A stretch of DNA of 64,000 bases, taken from Panulirus ornatus. Its lineage: Eukaryota; Arthropoda; Malacostraca; Decapoda; Palinuridae. The position numbers were made by a program, and so were the translations under genes. Below the pieces are notes generated by a model, which did no database searches, had not been told where the DNA came from, and saw only the letters and a list, made by a program, of their open reading frames with translations. The DNA lies in NCBI RefSeq assembly GCF_036320965.1, contig NC_092251.1, positions 1,740,001-1,804,000 of the forward strand. The letters run 5' to 3'. Below, one piece after another: positions 26,730 to 40,648 of this stretch (positions are counted from its first letter, which is position 1; the number at the start of each line of letters is the position of its first letter).

Positions 26730-27050
26730 TTCCCGGGGAAGGAGTTCTACACTCGTTGGACGCCATCTCTTGAACTTTACCATCATAAAGTTTCATGTAT
26801 GTACGCAATCAGTATTCACAATTTCATTACTGTTTTGTTCACCCACCACTTTAACACAAAATAATCTTTTTATCGTTTCTAAAAATTTTCTTCAAGAATT
26901 TCGTGTTATTGCCTCTGATTGTTGCATCCTTGCAACGAGCTGGTTACTGTTCACATCGTCAAACATGTTTGCCACCTAAAATGTTGTGAATAAGTCATTT
27001 CTTTTTCTCTTCTCTTCTTTATCGAACAAACCCTTAGGCTCAAACGTTTT
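26730..27050 (-). pseudogene. CR1/Jockey-like LINE, 3' coding end, decayed
   Basis: Minus-strand blocks in order: GLFDKEEKRKRNDLFTTF (the ...LEERRERGDLITTYK block), MFDDVNSNQLVARMQQ, a frameshift to RGNNTKFLKKIFRNDKK (the TRTRGHNFKLKKK block), then KVVGEQNSNEIVNTD (the VVNEWNSLPNEVVNAD block) and a tail CRTPSPGKYNEV. Each follows the C-terminal order of non-LTR proteins, but the frame changes at least twice and stops intervene. The tail aligns with the fragment ending at 24050, so both belong to one family. Confidence 0.75.
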
Positions 27051-27304
27051 TGCTCTAATAATCCCATACGTATACGTCTGTGAGTGTGTACATATGCGCG
27101 CAGCAGAGAGGCAGCGGTAATTCAAAAACGTCTCGTAGGAAAATTATCCTATGGTCTTCCAAATCTGACGGTAAACAAACCCATCCTCATCCAGCAAGAC
27201 GGCCGTGTGGCTGACTACCTGAAGTTGAAGCGTGTGCGTCAGCAGTTCTGTTTATATTTTGTGTTTTCAAGTTTCTGGCCAATCACTAACTACAGTCAAC
27301 AAGT

Positions 27305-27690
27305 TCCCCACTACACTGACCCCCTCTACACCGACCCCCTCCACACCAACCCCCTCCTCACCGACCCCCTCCACACCAACCCCCTCCTCACCGACCCCCT
27401 CATCACCAACCCCCTCCGCACCGACCGCCTCCTCACCAACCCCCTCCTCACCGACCCCTCCACACCGACACCCTCCTCACCGACACCTCCACACCGACAC
27501 CCTCCTCACCAACCCCCTCCTCACCGACCCCTCCACACCGACACCCTCCTCACCGACCCCTCCACACCGACCGCCTCCTCACCAACCCCCTCCTCACCGA
27601 CCCCTCCACACTGACACCCTCCTCACCGACCCCTCCACACCGACACCCTCCTCACCAACCCCCTCCGCACCGACCTCCTCCGCCCTTGAC
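27305..27690 (+). repeat. 14/15-bp minisatellite (ACCCCCTCCTCACCG type)
   Basis: About 26 units alternate CTCCTCACC and CTCCACACC cores joined by GACCCC or AACCCC. Early units are 15 bp, so one frame reads [10 protein letters not shown] for over 40 residues. Later 14-bp units shift the frame to [10 protein letters not shown] and then [10 protein letters not shown]. Unconstrained frame changes argue against a selected proline-rich protein. Units group into higher-order pairs of 29 or 30 bp. Confidence 0.95.
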
Positions 27691-28347
27691 ACAGCTGGGG
27701 CAAATTTTCATACGCTGACGGTAAACGGAGTGGGAGTAGTGTGTGAGTTGCTACTTGAGGAACAAAGGATAGAAAGATTTTCCTTGATGATGAAGGAATT
27801 CGAGCTACTCTCTCCTGTGCTGGTTATTCCACAAATCACTTTGATTCTGTTCTAGTTTTGGAATGGTTGTATGGAGGAAAGGAGCCATTCAATGAGCCTG
27901 TTATTGATATGTGGTAGAAGGAAGAGGAGACGAGAGGTGGAAAGGGCAGGGAATGATTATGAATTAGGAGAGAAAGGAGCGAAAAGGAGGACTTGAGGAT
28001 GGAAGGAGGAGAGTCTAGTGAGCTATATGGAAAATAGAGAACCAAGAAGAACTAGGAAGAACAACAGTAATGTTCACTTACAATGTTATTCACATCAGCT
28101 GTTATACCAGCTGACCCACTGTTACACTAGCTGTTACAGTAGCTGTCCCGCATTTACACTCACCAGCCGCTCCACCGCTTCTCATACCAGCTGCCACACA
28201 CTGTATACATTGTACTTCCTGAGTTTGCAAAAAGAAATAAAAAAAATCAATTCAATTTTGTTCTTCACGCGTATCCTAAACTAAACAAAAGTAACCAGAG
28301 ACACACTTGTAGTCATCGTCAATGAACAACTTCAAAGACTGTTCAGA

Positions 28348-28349
<2 letters not shown>
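27691..28349. other. No gene; purine-rich at 27870-28020
   Basis: 27870-28020 is mostly A and G on the + strand; the rest has no recognised feature. Confidence 0.5.

Positions 28350-28436
<87 letters not shown>
28350..28436. repeat. (TC)43 microsatellite
   Basis: Pure CT array of 87 bp. Confidence 0.98.
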
Positions 28437-28440
<4 letters not shown>

Positions 28441-28690
28441 GCAAACAAATCATTCATTCGCATGTATGTGTCGAGGTGATTTGCATATTCCACTGCCGTC
28501 TGATGTACACTTCAATAATCGTATCTCTACCAGAAATTCCCGAACAGAATAGGATTGGTAATTTGTCATGTTTATTGATGCATTTCTCAGAGTCTCATTA
28601 AGGCGAATTGTTGCATGCATGCAGGTATATATCTTCACTTTATAATTATTTCATGTTGCAAATGAGTTCCTATGACTGATCGCATACACA

Positions 28691-28723
28691 TAACCTGACC
28701 TGACCTAGCCTGACCTAACCTAA
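28691..28723. repeat. Degenerate telomere-like CCTRA tract
   Basis: TAACCTGACCTGACCTAGCC followed by TGACCTAACCTAAAC: six 5-mers of CCTAA or CCTGA, the second such tract in the window. Confidence 0.6.
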
Positions 28724-29325
28724 ACAAAACTAAGCTTTTGATATGATATATAGATTCAGATATATCTTAGCACACATCCTTATATGTTATATCAGACGAA
28801 TATCGTCATCTGTATATAATCTACCTACAAATGTGAATTTAATCTGGTGACGTTTAGAAAAGCACTTATCAAGGTTGCCTATGACTCCACAGTGAGTATA
28901 TTTGACACATTATAGAGACTTGTAACTTTGTAGAATGTATAAGCTTGAAATAAGAAAGAAGAAAAAACGTATTTGGAGAACATGGTTCGAGGTTGAAGAG
29001 CTACTGGATCTTGTTTTCAGTAGTCAATATTGATTCTTCTTCACATGTGGGATATACTTTGCACAGTGTTATAGTAACATGTTTGCTGTGTATTCTTACG
29101 TTCTAATGCCTCCATGTCTGTTCTAATGTTATATATAGTAGTGGATCGTGTAGTTATGAGATCTGGATTTCTTGGAGTGAGAAAGGAATGAACTGTACTT
29201 GTGGGAGTGTTATTGACATTCTTATCATTTGCTTCACTGTTGTTTGCCGTCTTTCCGTAGAAACTTAGCCATCAGTAAATGAATAGTGCACGATGGAAAA
29301 ACTTGTCATGAAGATAAGAAGTACA

Positions 29326-29330
<5 letters not shown>
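28724..29330. other. No recognised feature
   Basis: AT-rich sequence; nothing recognised. Confidence 0.5.

Positions 29331-29377
<47 letters not shown>
29331..29377. repeat. (CA)20 with short TA end
   Basis: CA array running into TATATA. Confidence 0.97.
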
Positions 29378-29531
29378 CCTGACTGAGAATAAGATATATA
29401 CACTATTATCTGCAGGAAAATCCCTAAAATCCATTATCTACACTGAGGAGGATATTTGTTATCAATTTCCAATTTCGTTGTCCCTTCCCCACGGTGGCCT
29501 GACCATCAGTCACCGTGGTGTGCATCAGACG

Positions 29532-29533
<2 letters not shown>

Positions 29534-29597
<64 letters not shown>
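29534..29597. repeat. (GA)32 microsatellite, left of inverted pair
   Basis: 64-bp GA array. A 66-bp CT array follows after a 116-bp spacer, so the two can base-pair. The 14-mer CATAACACCCGAGC (also at 1776) lies 6 bp after it. Confidence 0.98.
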
Positions 29598-29599
<2 letters not shown>

Positions 29600-29710
29600 C
29601 GACATAACACCCGAGCTTGGGCTAATCAAAGGATTTTATGCATGGTGAGAGATACAATCAGAGAGCAGTGACTCGTTTTATGTAAGGAAACGGTGCATGT
29701 TCTCCTTCCT

Positions 29711-29713
<3 letters not shown>

Positions 29714-29779
<66 letters not shown>
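29714..29779. repeat. (TC)33 microsatellite, right of inverted pair
   Basis: 66-bp CT array, nearly the same length as its GA partner. Confidence 0.98.
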
Positions 29780-29784
<5 letters not shown>

Positions 29785-29870
29785 CCTCTTCATCTTCCTT
29801 CGAATTCCATGGAAATGCCGATGTCGAGATCGAGTCAAGATGACGGATGGTGCCATAGCTCTCCTCCTCC

Positions 29871-29898
29871 ACCAGGCTTCATGAGCACCAAGCCTGGT
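29871..29898. other. Small perfect hairpin
   Basis: ACCAGGCTT and AAGCCTGGT form a 9-bp stem around a 10-base loop. A factor-independent terminator or histone-type stem is not indicated, because there is no flanking T run or gene. Confidence 0.7.

Positions 29899-31282
<1,384 letters not shown>

Positions 31283-31314
<32 letters not shown>
31283..31314. repeat. (AG)16 microsatellite
   Basis: Short pure AG array. Confidence 0.96.
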
Positions 31315-31321
<7 letters not shown>

Positions 31322-31386
31322 TGATGATGCTAGCTAGGCTTGGATTTTGCTGGATGATCCTAGGAATAGCCATGGTATGATGACTG

Positions 31387-31388
<2 letters not shown>

Positions 31389-31456
<68 letters not shown>
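31389..31456. repeat. (TA)34 microsatellite
   Basis: Pure TA array of 68 bp. Confidence 0.98.
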
Positions 31457-31461
<5 letters not shown>

Positions 31462-32174
31462 TCTTGAACGTTAAAGGGTAAATGGGGGATGCCTTATGGT
31501 TAAGGTGGTTATGCGAGGGTGGTTGGTTGGCACAGGATGAAAATGAGAGGCTTGATAACGAAGGACATCTTAGGAAAAGTCATACAGGAGAACCATACAC
31601 GTCTTCAAAATTGTTTTGCTTGGTTGATGATAGAGGGAAAGTCTTCGCCAAGTTTTGATGAAACAAGGTCACACTCTGTGGGGAAAACCCATAAGCTTAA
31701 TTATGTCAGTTTCCCAGGAGGTTATATGAATACAAGGATGAGGAAAGGTGGTGTTGAGGAGGCCATAGATATCCTCCCTTCTCATATTTCGTTCTTCGTC
31801 TTCCCCTTTTTCATCTTTTATCCCTATTCCTTCCTATCTTTATCGAACTTTGTCTTATATTTTCCTTTTTTCGTTCTCTTCTCCCGTAACTTCTTAATGC
31901 CCCTTTTTCCATACATATATCACCTTTCATACTCCTTCCCATCTTCTTTCCTATTCTAACCATCCTCCATCCGAACTCCTTCCCTTCTCCTTCACCTCTC
32001 ATTCTCCCTCTTCTCCCCCGCCCTCCATATTCTTTCCCTTAAAGCCATATACCTCTGTGATGAGGATGTGTTTACACTACTTCCTGAGGGTTGTGGACCA
32101 CTAGAGTATGCAGATATCGCAAGCAAGATGCAGGTTTCACTAGCCTGGGCCACAAGCTTGCTGGTTCAACCTTA
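31457..32174. other. No gene; pyrimidine-rich at 31770-32040
   Basis: The 146-codon frame at 31519-31959 begins in mixed sequence (to about residue 85) and ends in Phe/Ser/Leu-rich pyrimidine translation. No family recognised. Confidence 0.45.
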
Positions 32175-32349
32175 GAGCTCACTCGGCCTCGTACAGTGCT
32201 CACTCCTCATGATCCAGAGCTTATTCGTTTGGGAGCAGAGCTCACACTTGTCTCAGTGTAGAGCACTCTCACTCTGGCCTAGTGAAAGCATACTCGTCTG
32301 GGAGTTGAGCTATCCCTCCTGCCTCCAGGAACTCACCCCGTTGCTCCGG
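32175..32349 (+). repeat. Degenerate 22-bp minisatellite, eight units
   Basis: Units of 21-23 bp start GAGCTCACTCG, GTGCTCACTCC, GAGCTTATTCG, GAGCTCACACT, GAGCACTCTCA, GAAAGCATACT, GAGCTATCCCT and GGAACTCACCC. Several end in a TGGGAGYA or CTCCA type. The unit length stays constant while the bases differ strongly, which marks an old tandem array. Confidence 0.75.
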
Positions 32350-33346
32350 CAGCCTTGCTATCATACATAACTCGTCTAATCAAAGCTCCTGCGACCTGGC
32401 CATCCTCCCATCAACTCAGCGTCTCCCCTCTTATTGATAACCTGGCCTCAGTGGCATAGCTTGAATATCTAAGGATTCATTAGAATATTCCGAATATCTG
32501 GTATACTGATGGGATAAACTAGAAGGGGCCATCAATGCTCCCCCTTCCCCCTCCTTCCCCCCTTCCTGAAGGCAGCAGGTGATGAAACGGGCAGAATAGG
32601 GAAATTTAGGGAAGATTGGATGGATGGGAAAGGGCGAAGATAAAAGGTACAAGACCTGAACGGAGATCTAGGGGAAGCAGGAAGGGTGTTAAGCAGATTG
32701 AGGAGTTGGTAAATGGTGAAGAAACGTTTAAGAATTTGAGGAAGAGAGATTAAGAGAAGGATTTTGAGACAGGAGAGGAACAGAGGAGAGGAGGGAGAAA
32801 AAGGACAATTAAAACAACGGAAGGGAGGAGGAGGGCTAGGCTAAGAGTGAGAAGTGGAGAGGACAACAGGAAAGGATATCCACAGCAAGCTGTTCTATTT
32901 TTCACATCTTTAAAACCTTACTGCTACTCAAGATTTTCTCTAGCGATCTTTTAGGATGTTTGCTGAATTATTTTCGCAAACAACTTTTCTTGAATGCAAG
33001 AAGCTACTGAAGACTTCCTGAACAATTCTCCTCAAACTGAAGTCATCTCTATTTTCTAAAGGACAATTCTTGAATGTAAATGACTTCTGAATAGCTTCTC
33101 ACTGCTTCTGAAATATGTCCTGGACATTTTCTTAATACCTGCGCTTGCATTTACATATCTAATGAAGATTTTTCCCAAATATTTCTCCTGGATCTTGGAT
33201 TTTTGGGGAATATTGTTCAATGAAGCTTTATTTCCTTTTTCACTATTTTCTTTTTATATTTCGTATGATTATCGTCGTCTTTATATTTCGACCGTTATGC
33301 TCATTATTGACATCAATGAGCTAATGAGTGTGTTGATTTTAGTACA

Positions 33347-33350
<4 letters not shown>
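32350..33350. other. No gene; purine-rich at 32590-32880
   Basis: 32590-32880 is mostly A and G. 32900-33150 repeats phrases such as GGACAATTCTTGAATG and ACTTCTGAA, perhaps another decayed array without a clear period. Confidence 0.5.

Positions 33351-33437
<87 letters not shown>
33351..33437. repeat. (TA)43 microsatellite
   Basis: Pure TA array of 87 bp. Confidence 0.98.
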
Positions 33438-33439
<2 letters not shown>

Positions 33440-33545
33440 CTTTGTTGAAGTCAACAGATTCTCAAATTTAGAAGAGAAACTTCAAAAGTACGAAGAGCAA
33501 TTTCAGTCTTTCGGGGCTGTATTTTATGTCCCTTCTCCCCCCCCT

Positions 33546-33551
<6 letters not shown>

Positions 33552-33578
<27 letters not shown>
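33552..33578. repeat. (CT)13 preceded by C-rich run
   Basis: A CCCCCCCCTCCCCCC run leads into the CT array. Confidence 0.95.
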
Positions 33579-33646
33579 GTGAGACCTACGCACCATAGTC
33601 GACAGCGCTGCCTCTAGACACCCTCTCTCTCATCACCCGAGCGTCC

Positions 33647-33681
33647 CTCCTCCTCCTCCTCCTCCTCCTCCTCCGCCTCCT
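33647..33681. repeat. (CTC)n trinucleotide array
   Basis: About eleven CTC units, one changed to CGC. Reads as poly-Glu on the minus strand. Confidence 0.95.
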
Positions 33682-35236
33682 TCATGGCCTGAGTCCAACC
33701 AGCTGTGTCTTGCGTGATCCATCCACACGTCTCCCGGTGTTCCCCAAATCTATCGGACAGGTTCGATGGTGGGCGGCGACAGTGTAATCCATTGTGTGGG
33801 ACCTTGGGGCTCTCGGAGGGCAATATGTATGCAAATGTAACATAGCAAGCTAGACGAATGGTCCCTTACAAGACAGAGATGCACAGGACGTGTGGGTAAA
33901 TCTTGACGCTGATTGGTGAGATGGATGACCCCAACGCATAAGAATTTCCCTTCTCATGGAGTTTGGTTCTGGGTGTAAATTTGGAGGAACTGACACGACC
34001 GGTATTTTTCGTTGTGGTCAGTGGCTCCATCGGGACGATTTATAGACACGAGGAGGCGTAATGGCGTTATGGATGGTTCATCCTACACCGTGTATGAAAG
34101 CCTTATCGGGTCCCTGGAGTGGAGAGGGGCGCTCATGGTTTATGGGATCCTTCGTCAGGATGAAGGGCGGCAGAGACTCCTCTCCTGTTGCCCGCTACAG
34201 TAGACTGGGTGGATGAACTCCTCCTCCGCCCTCACATTCCTTCCAGCCACGAGAATCATGTTGGCGGAGATCTATCATGTGCCGAGGTAATGAGTCTCTG
34301 GTATTAAGACAGGATTTATAGACTAAAGACAGGCAGACAGACAGACAGATTGATATACAGACAGATAGATAGACAGAACAACACACACCAGACTACAGCT
34401 TGCTTCTTTGTTTCCCTCTCTGTCTCTTTGTCTCTCCGTGTCTCTGGTTGGTTGGTTGGTGGTGCTTCATCCCTAACAAATGCCAGGGTCATTCAGGCCA
34501 TCAGTATCAAGCTACGTCACTAAGAGAAAAAGCTGCAACATTTTCATCAGGTGTTGAGGATAATTCCAAGATCACATACACTCTCACTCTTCGTGTGGCC
34601 CTTCACCTCTCTGTTTCACTCTCCCTCACCTTCTGCGGCCGTGGACGCGGGACACTGGAAGCAGAGGAAGCTTCTACTCTTGCTATTTTTCTCTGACCAG
34701 AAGAATGATTCTACTACAGCTCATGTTAAAGCCTCAGTCTGACAACTTTGCTCTATTGCAGAAACATATATCACGAATACCTTTTTCTTTTTTCTCTGAA
34801 CAAAAATGCGTATTGTGAGAGACGAGGAGGCTCCGCTTCATTCATACATTCATTCTACAACACAGACAAGTTTGGAAAAGAATTTTACTGAGACCAGATG
34901 CAGGTTAATAGCTTCCCCTCCCCACAGGACTTGGTCCATTTAATGGCCATAAGTTGTGTAGATCTATTCTGAAGTTGGATGACGATCGTTACTGAAGTTC
35001 TCCAGCCTGGATGAGTCCGGTGGAGGAAGTTGTCTTCCTCCGTGCATCTCCTGCAGTAAGTAAGGTTCCTCCCCACCAGGTCCACCACGGGGGTGGGGGC
35101 GCAGGGGGAGAGGCCTCCTGTAACTCCGCCTTGTACACGACAGTCAGACGTCCAATATCTCTTCCAGGTTGTAAGCTTTCATGACGAGGTAGGTCGTGGT
35201 AATTCATAGCTAAGCTCGAGATGAGTCACCGTGTGG

Positions 35237-35238
<2 letters not shown>
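33682..35238. other. No supported gene
   Basis: 34333-34380 is a degenerate AGAC/GATA array. 34447-34458 is GGTT repeats. 35089-35108 has three G5 runs within 20 bp, a possible G-quadruplex. Short open frames overlap on both strands and none is recognisable. Confidence 0.5.

Positions 35239-35308
<70 letters not shown>
35239..35308. repeat. (GA)35 microsatellite
   Basis: Pure GA array of 70 bp. Confidence 0.98.
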
Positions 35309-35311
<3 letters not shown>

Positions 35312-36049
35312 ACCTATTTTTTCTCGATTTTATCCATGGTATTTATTTTTCGTTTTCAGCTTGCATACTTTTTATATTCCACATCTGACACAAACAAGGA
35401 TTTCCATTTTTTTTCTGGAATTGTTTCGTGTATCTTCTCACTTCCTGGTTTAAGCCACTCATCATCTCTCTTTCATCTCCTTCATGGGATCAAATATTTC
35501 CCTTGTCATATCTTGAGGAGTTCCCACATTTAGAGTGCCAGCAGTAATAATGTAATTATCAAATACCTCCAAAGATAATGACATTACTTTGCGCCGTAAA
35601 CAGCTACAATTAGATAAATGTAATTAACAATAACAAGAGCGGGGATGCCACTGGTAAACGGAGTAGGAGACTGAGTGAGGAGCAAGTGAGTAGTAGTGGT
35701 ATGTGGTTGTGGTTGTATTGGCTCTTGTGGTGGTGATGATGATGTTTGGTTGTGGTGTTGGTGAGGGTGATGAGCATAGTGATGAAGATAGTGGCGTTGA
35801 TGATAATGGTGCAGGAAGAGGAGGAAGATCATGCATGCATTTTCCTGCATCCTTTCCAGCAGCTCCTGCTGTATGGTGGAAAGGAAGGAAGACCAGTTGG
35901 AGGAGGCTAGACAAGATCTCGAGTAATGAGATCAAGAAAACGCAGGAAAATAAGCCCATGTTGGCTGTGACGTAAGATCGACCAAGAAGTCGAGCAACAA
36001 GACGCACCGTCATTGATTACTTTAATTATCTACTTCAGAAGTCTTTGAT
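35309..36049. other. No gene; GTG/GAT triplet run at 35690-35815
   Basis: 35690-35815 is a mix of GTG, GTT and GAT triplets that gives Val-rich and His-rich frames on opposite strands. Confidence 0.5.
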
Positions 36050-36371
36050 CAACGCTTCATTCATTGGTTCAGCAAGGAAGCAAATAGCCGGGGCAGTTGA
36101 TTTAGTGGTGCAGGAAGTAATAGACTGCCTAAGGCACTTGATTTTGGGGTACAGAGGGACTTTAAATGGCCGAGGACTTAGTTTGAAGGATCAAGAAGCT
36201 TCCAAATGGCCAGCCACTTGATTTGGATTTGTAGGCCTTTGAATGTCCATGACACATGGATTAGAGATGTAGGAGGTCTGAAAATGGCCATATGCCTCAT
36301 TGGTTCAGGAGGACTTTGAATAGTCAAAGCACTTAATTACTGGTACACGAAGCATCTCAGTGGCCAAAGTT
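36050..36371 (+). repeat. Degenerate 40-bp minisatellite, about eight units
   Basis: Successive units of 37-43 bp follow the pattern AAATGGCCA..GCACTTGATTTGG..T.CAGGAGGACTTTG. Examples are AATGGCCGAGGACTTAGTTT, AATGGCCAGCCACTTGATTT, AATGTCCATGACACATGGAT and AATAGTCAAAGCACTTAATT. Order and spacing are kept although individual units differ at many positions. The array runs directly into a CA microsatellite. Confidence 0.75.
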
Positions 36372-36402
<31 letters not shown>

Positions 36403-36412
36403 ACACACACAC
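36372..36412. repeat. (CA)20 microsatellite, one interruption
   Basis: A CATACA break near 36399. Confidence 0.97.
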
Positions 36413-36809
36413 TCGACCAAGCAGGTATGACCTCGGTGGTCTGATGGACATGCCAGCTGCTAAATAACTTTCACAACAAACTCCTCCCGTGTCTAACTCA
36501 CGTCAGCAAGTCACACAAGTCAAAGTCAAAGTCAAAGTTAATTTAGCCAAGTTAGAGAATGTTGGCTGCACAACAGGGAAGTTAGCGAGCGTGGTGGAGG
36601 ACAGGGTGTGTGCTCAGCGCTGCGCTGAACACTGTTCAGGGCATCTGACACCTGCTGTGTCATGCTATAGTTAAAATATGTTGTCTGGTTTGTGATTACT
36701 GGTCTAATGTCATAGGAAAGACATGTGCATTCTGATTTAATTTCTCGATGGGTTTCTGTTTGATATATACGGCCATCCATTCATTAATATTTATATACAT
36801 TTCGCTGAC

Positions 36810-36833
36810 GTGTGTATGTGTGTGTGTGTGTGT

Positions 36834-36890
<57 letters not shown>
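36810..36890. repeat. (GT)40 microsatellite, two interruptions
   Basis: TGTATGTG breaks occur near 36816 and 36838. Confidence 0.97.
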
Positions 36891-36892
<2 letters not shown>

Positions 36893-37064
36893 GCATATGT
36901 GTCGTTCTGAACGTAAACACATCAGACAGTAGCAGTGTAAAGGAACGCGATTTCATAACACCTGAAAATTGATTTATGAAAAGACACATAAAAGATACGG
37001 CTCACTCCGTAACACCTTCCATATCGGCTCTTATCAGAATACCATCACTCGCTCACTCACACAC

Positions 37065-37066
<2 letters not shown>

Positions 37067-37143
<77 letters not shown>
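37067..37143. repeat. (GA)38 microsatellite, left of inverted pair
   Basis: 77 bp; the partner CT array (78 bp) starts 126 bp downstream. Confidence 0.98.
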
Positions 37144-37145
<2 letters not shown>

Positions 37146-37267
37146 CGTGTGTGGACAGATCTCAGTTATCAGGGAAGTGTCGGGTGTCTCCTATCTCGGT
37201 GGTGAACAGGTCGTGGATGGTGTAATGGAACAGGAGGTATCTGGCTCAGCAACGCACCTGGTGTAGG

Positions 37268-37268
<1 letters not shown>

Positions 37269-37346
<78 letters not shown>
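37269..37346. repeat. (CT)39 microsatellite, right of inverted pair
   Basis: 78 bp, abutting a degenerate 24-bp array. Confidence 0.98.
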
Positions 37347-37348
<2 letters not shown>

Positions 37349-37471
37349 CCAGGTAGGTGACCTCCATACTGCCCAGGTGAAGCCATCCATGCTATGTAGG
37401 TGAGGTTGATGTCATTACCCAGGTGAGTTTGTTCACACGACCCACCCAGGTGAGGCCTATCCATTCTATGC
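37347..37471 (+). repeat. Degenerate 24-bp minisatellite, about five units
   Basis: Units start GCCAGGTAGGTGACCTCCAT, CCCAGGTGAAGCCATCCATG, TAGGTGAGGTTGATGTC, CCCAGGTGAGTTTGTTCACA and CCCAGGTGAGGCCTATCCAT. Each carries CAGGTGAG, which also looks like a splice donor; here it is a repeat property. Confidence 0.7.
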
Positions 37472-38490
37472 TCCGTCGAAGTATCCAGTTTGGAACCCTC
37501 CGTCTCCCACGTCGTTATCGACCATGAGTAACTATGTGCAACTCTTTACAATAATTCTCAATCTTTTGCAATAGTCAAGACATTAGGAAAATAGATAAGG
37601 GAACCAAGGTTCAGTATATTTTGAATCATGCATTCATGTAGCGCCATGCAGTACTTTCCCTCCAGTAACCCTTGAAGAACAGCAGTGAACTCCTGCCACA
37701 CTAAACTGTCCCATGTGCAATCATCGGTAAATCCATCTCGTCCTCCCCGAGCCATACACACACACACACCTTCCAAGACGTTACTGTCCCCCTCTCTGAC
37801 CGTTAAAGATCCTCCTGCCTAATAAAGTACAACATGAGACGGGAGAGTGAACACCCTCACCTCGACGTCTCGCAGGTGGTGACCGGGAATGACGTTTTCT
37901 GAGCTGTGACAAAGATGAGAGAGGCGTAGGAGGAGGAGGAGGAGGAGGAGGGAGACTACCCAACCCAGCCACAGGACTCCGGCTCAGGTTACCCCCTCAG
38001 AGGGCTGTGTGGTTTGCTGGTCAAGTTTTGGAGGAGAGAGTGAGGGGGAGGGAGAGAAGGGTGGAAGGGAGGAGAGGAGGTGGAGTTAGGGAGGGGGAAG
38101 GATGAAGGAGAGAGAGAGAGAGGGGAGGGGGGGAGGGGGACGAAAGTACAGTGTAGTTGACTTTGCTGAACCAATAAAGGTGAGTTTAAAACTTTAATAG
38201 ACCTGTGGGAGGGACCTAATAGGGAGTAAGAGGGAGACAGAATTTGTAACAGGTTGTGAGTGGAAAACAGAAAGTGAGAATGATGATCTAGGGGAGCAGA
38301 AAGGGGAGTAGAGGATGATGGAGGGGGAGCTGTAGAGAGTTTAGACACTGGCAATATTGAAAGCAATATAGCTAATAAGTAGTGGGGGCAGAATGCGATT
38401 GTAGGATTACCTTAGATAGAAAAAAGTAAGAGAGGAAATTCAAAATCCTTACAATAATAGTTAATAGTGAAATCAAAGGACGATAATAGG

Positions 38491-38496
<6 letters not shown>
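37472..38496. other. No gene; GAG array and polypurine stretch
   Basis: 37929-37951 is (GAG)n. 38030-38140 is polypurine with G4, G8 and G5 runs near 38121-38139. Confidence 0.55.

Positions 38497-38583
<87 letters not shown>
38497..38583. repeat. (GA)43 microsatellite
   Basis: Pure GA array of 87 bp. Confidence 0.98.
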
Positions 38584-38584
<1 letters not shown>

Positions 38585-38745
38585 CTTGCAAGGCTAGACG
38601 ATGCAATCTCCATGTTGCAAGACAGTAAAGTGTGAGAAAGGTAGCCAGGTAGAAAAGCGAGGGATGTCTGGATGATAAGGGACTCATGATAACAGGTGAG
38701 GCGAGCGAGTCATGCCACAAATGAACATCAACCACGATATACATA

Positions 38746-38749
<4 letters not shown>

Positions 38750-38787
<38 letters not shown>
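38750..38787. repeat. (GT)19 microsatellite
   Basis: Pure GT array. Confidence 0.97.
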
Positions 38788-39954
<1,167 letters not shown>

Positions 39955-40010
39955 TTGTATTATGTAGTTACCTATATGTATTGAACAGAAGGCAATTTTA
40001 CATTCGTGCA

Positions 40011-40013
<3 letters not shown>

Positions 40014-40065
<52 letters not shown>
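40014..40065. repeat. (GT)26 microsatellite
   Basis: Lies between the AG and CT arrays of the inverted pair. Confidence 0.97.
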
Positions 40066-40067
<2 letters not shown>

Positions 40068-40142
40068 CTGCAGGCACGTTTGCCTGTGTTTATGTTAATG
40101 AACTTAATGTGGCTTACACTCACGATTTTCATAAAAATTGAG

Positions 40143-40201
40143 GCATACATACATACATACATACATACATACATACATACATACATACATACACACACAC
40201 A
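40143..40201. repeat. (CATA)12-(CA)5 compound array
   Basis: The clearest tetranucleotide array of the window, ending in a short CA run. Confidence 0.97.
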
Positions 40202-40360
40202 CTCACTCCAGCCTTAAGCTGTGTACCAAGAGCTTCCAGTGAAGGAAAAGTCTGAGGTCAACCTCCAGGCTTGACGCCCAGTATGCAGTCCAGTCCCCAG
40301 ACATACGTAAAAAAGGCTGACCTTTCCAATAACTCTTCCGTTGCCTCTCACTCTTACCAG

Positions 40361-40464
<104 letters not shown>

Positions 40465-40648
40465 CCTCCATTCCTTCCTATGCCTGTCTATCTTGCCTTA
40501 CCTCTCCTCTACGTTCATTAGTGTATGAATAGGGGAGGTCCAGAGTGTAAACATGGCATGCAATGTGACATGATGGTAGACGCTCCGTAATCCTGGTAAT
40601 GAGTGAACATGAGACGTCATGATACTGTTAGGTATTTTCTGGTTGTGT

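Noticed and set aside
27084..27855. Two overlapping Pro/Thr/Ser-rich open frames of 176 and 207 codons
   Set aside because: The frames follow a 14/15-bp minisatellite whose unit length is not kept in frame; neither has a non-repeat domain.
32900..33150. Possible tandem repeat with CTTGAATG and ACTTCTGAA phrases
   Set aside because: No constant unit length could be established by eye.
33614..33823. Minus-strand 69-codon frame ending in poly-Glu, vaguely like the end of a PH domain (GWITQDTAGWTQAMKEA)
   Set aside because: The similarity is too slight, the poly-Glu part is a CTC array, and no clear splice sites were seen.
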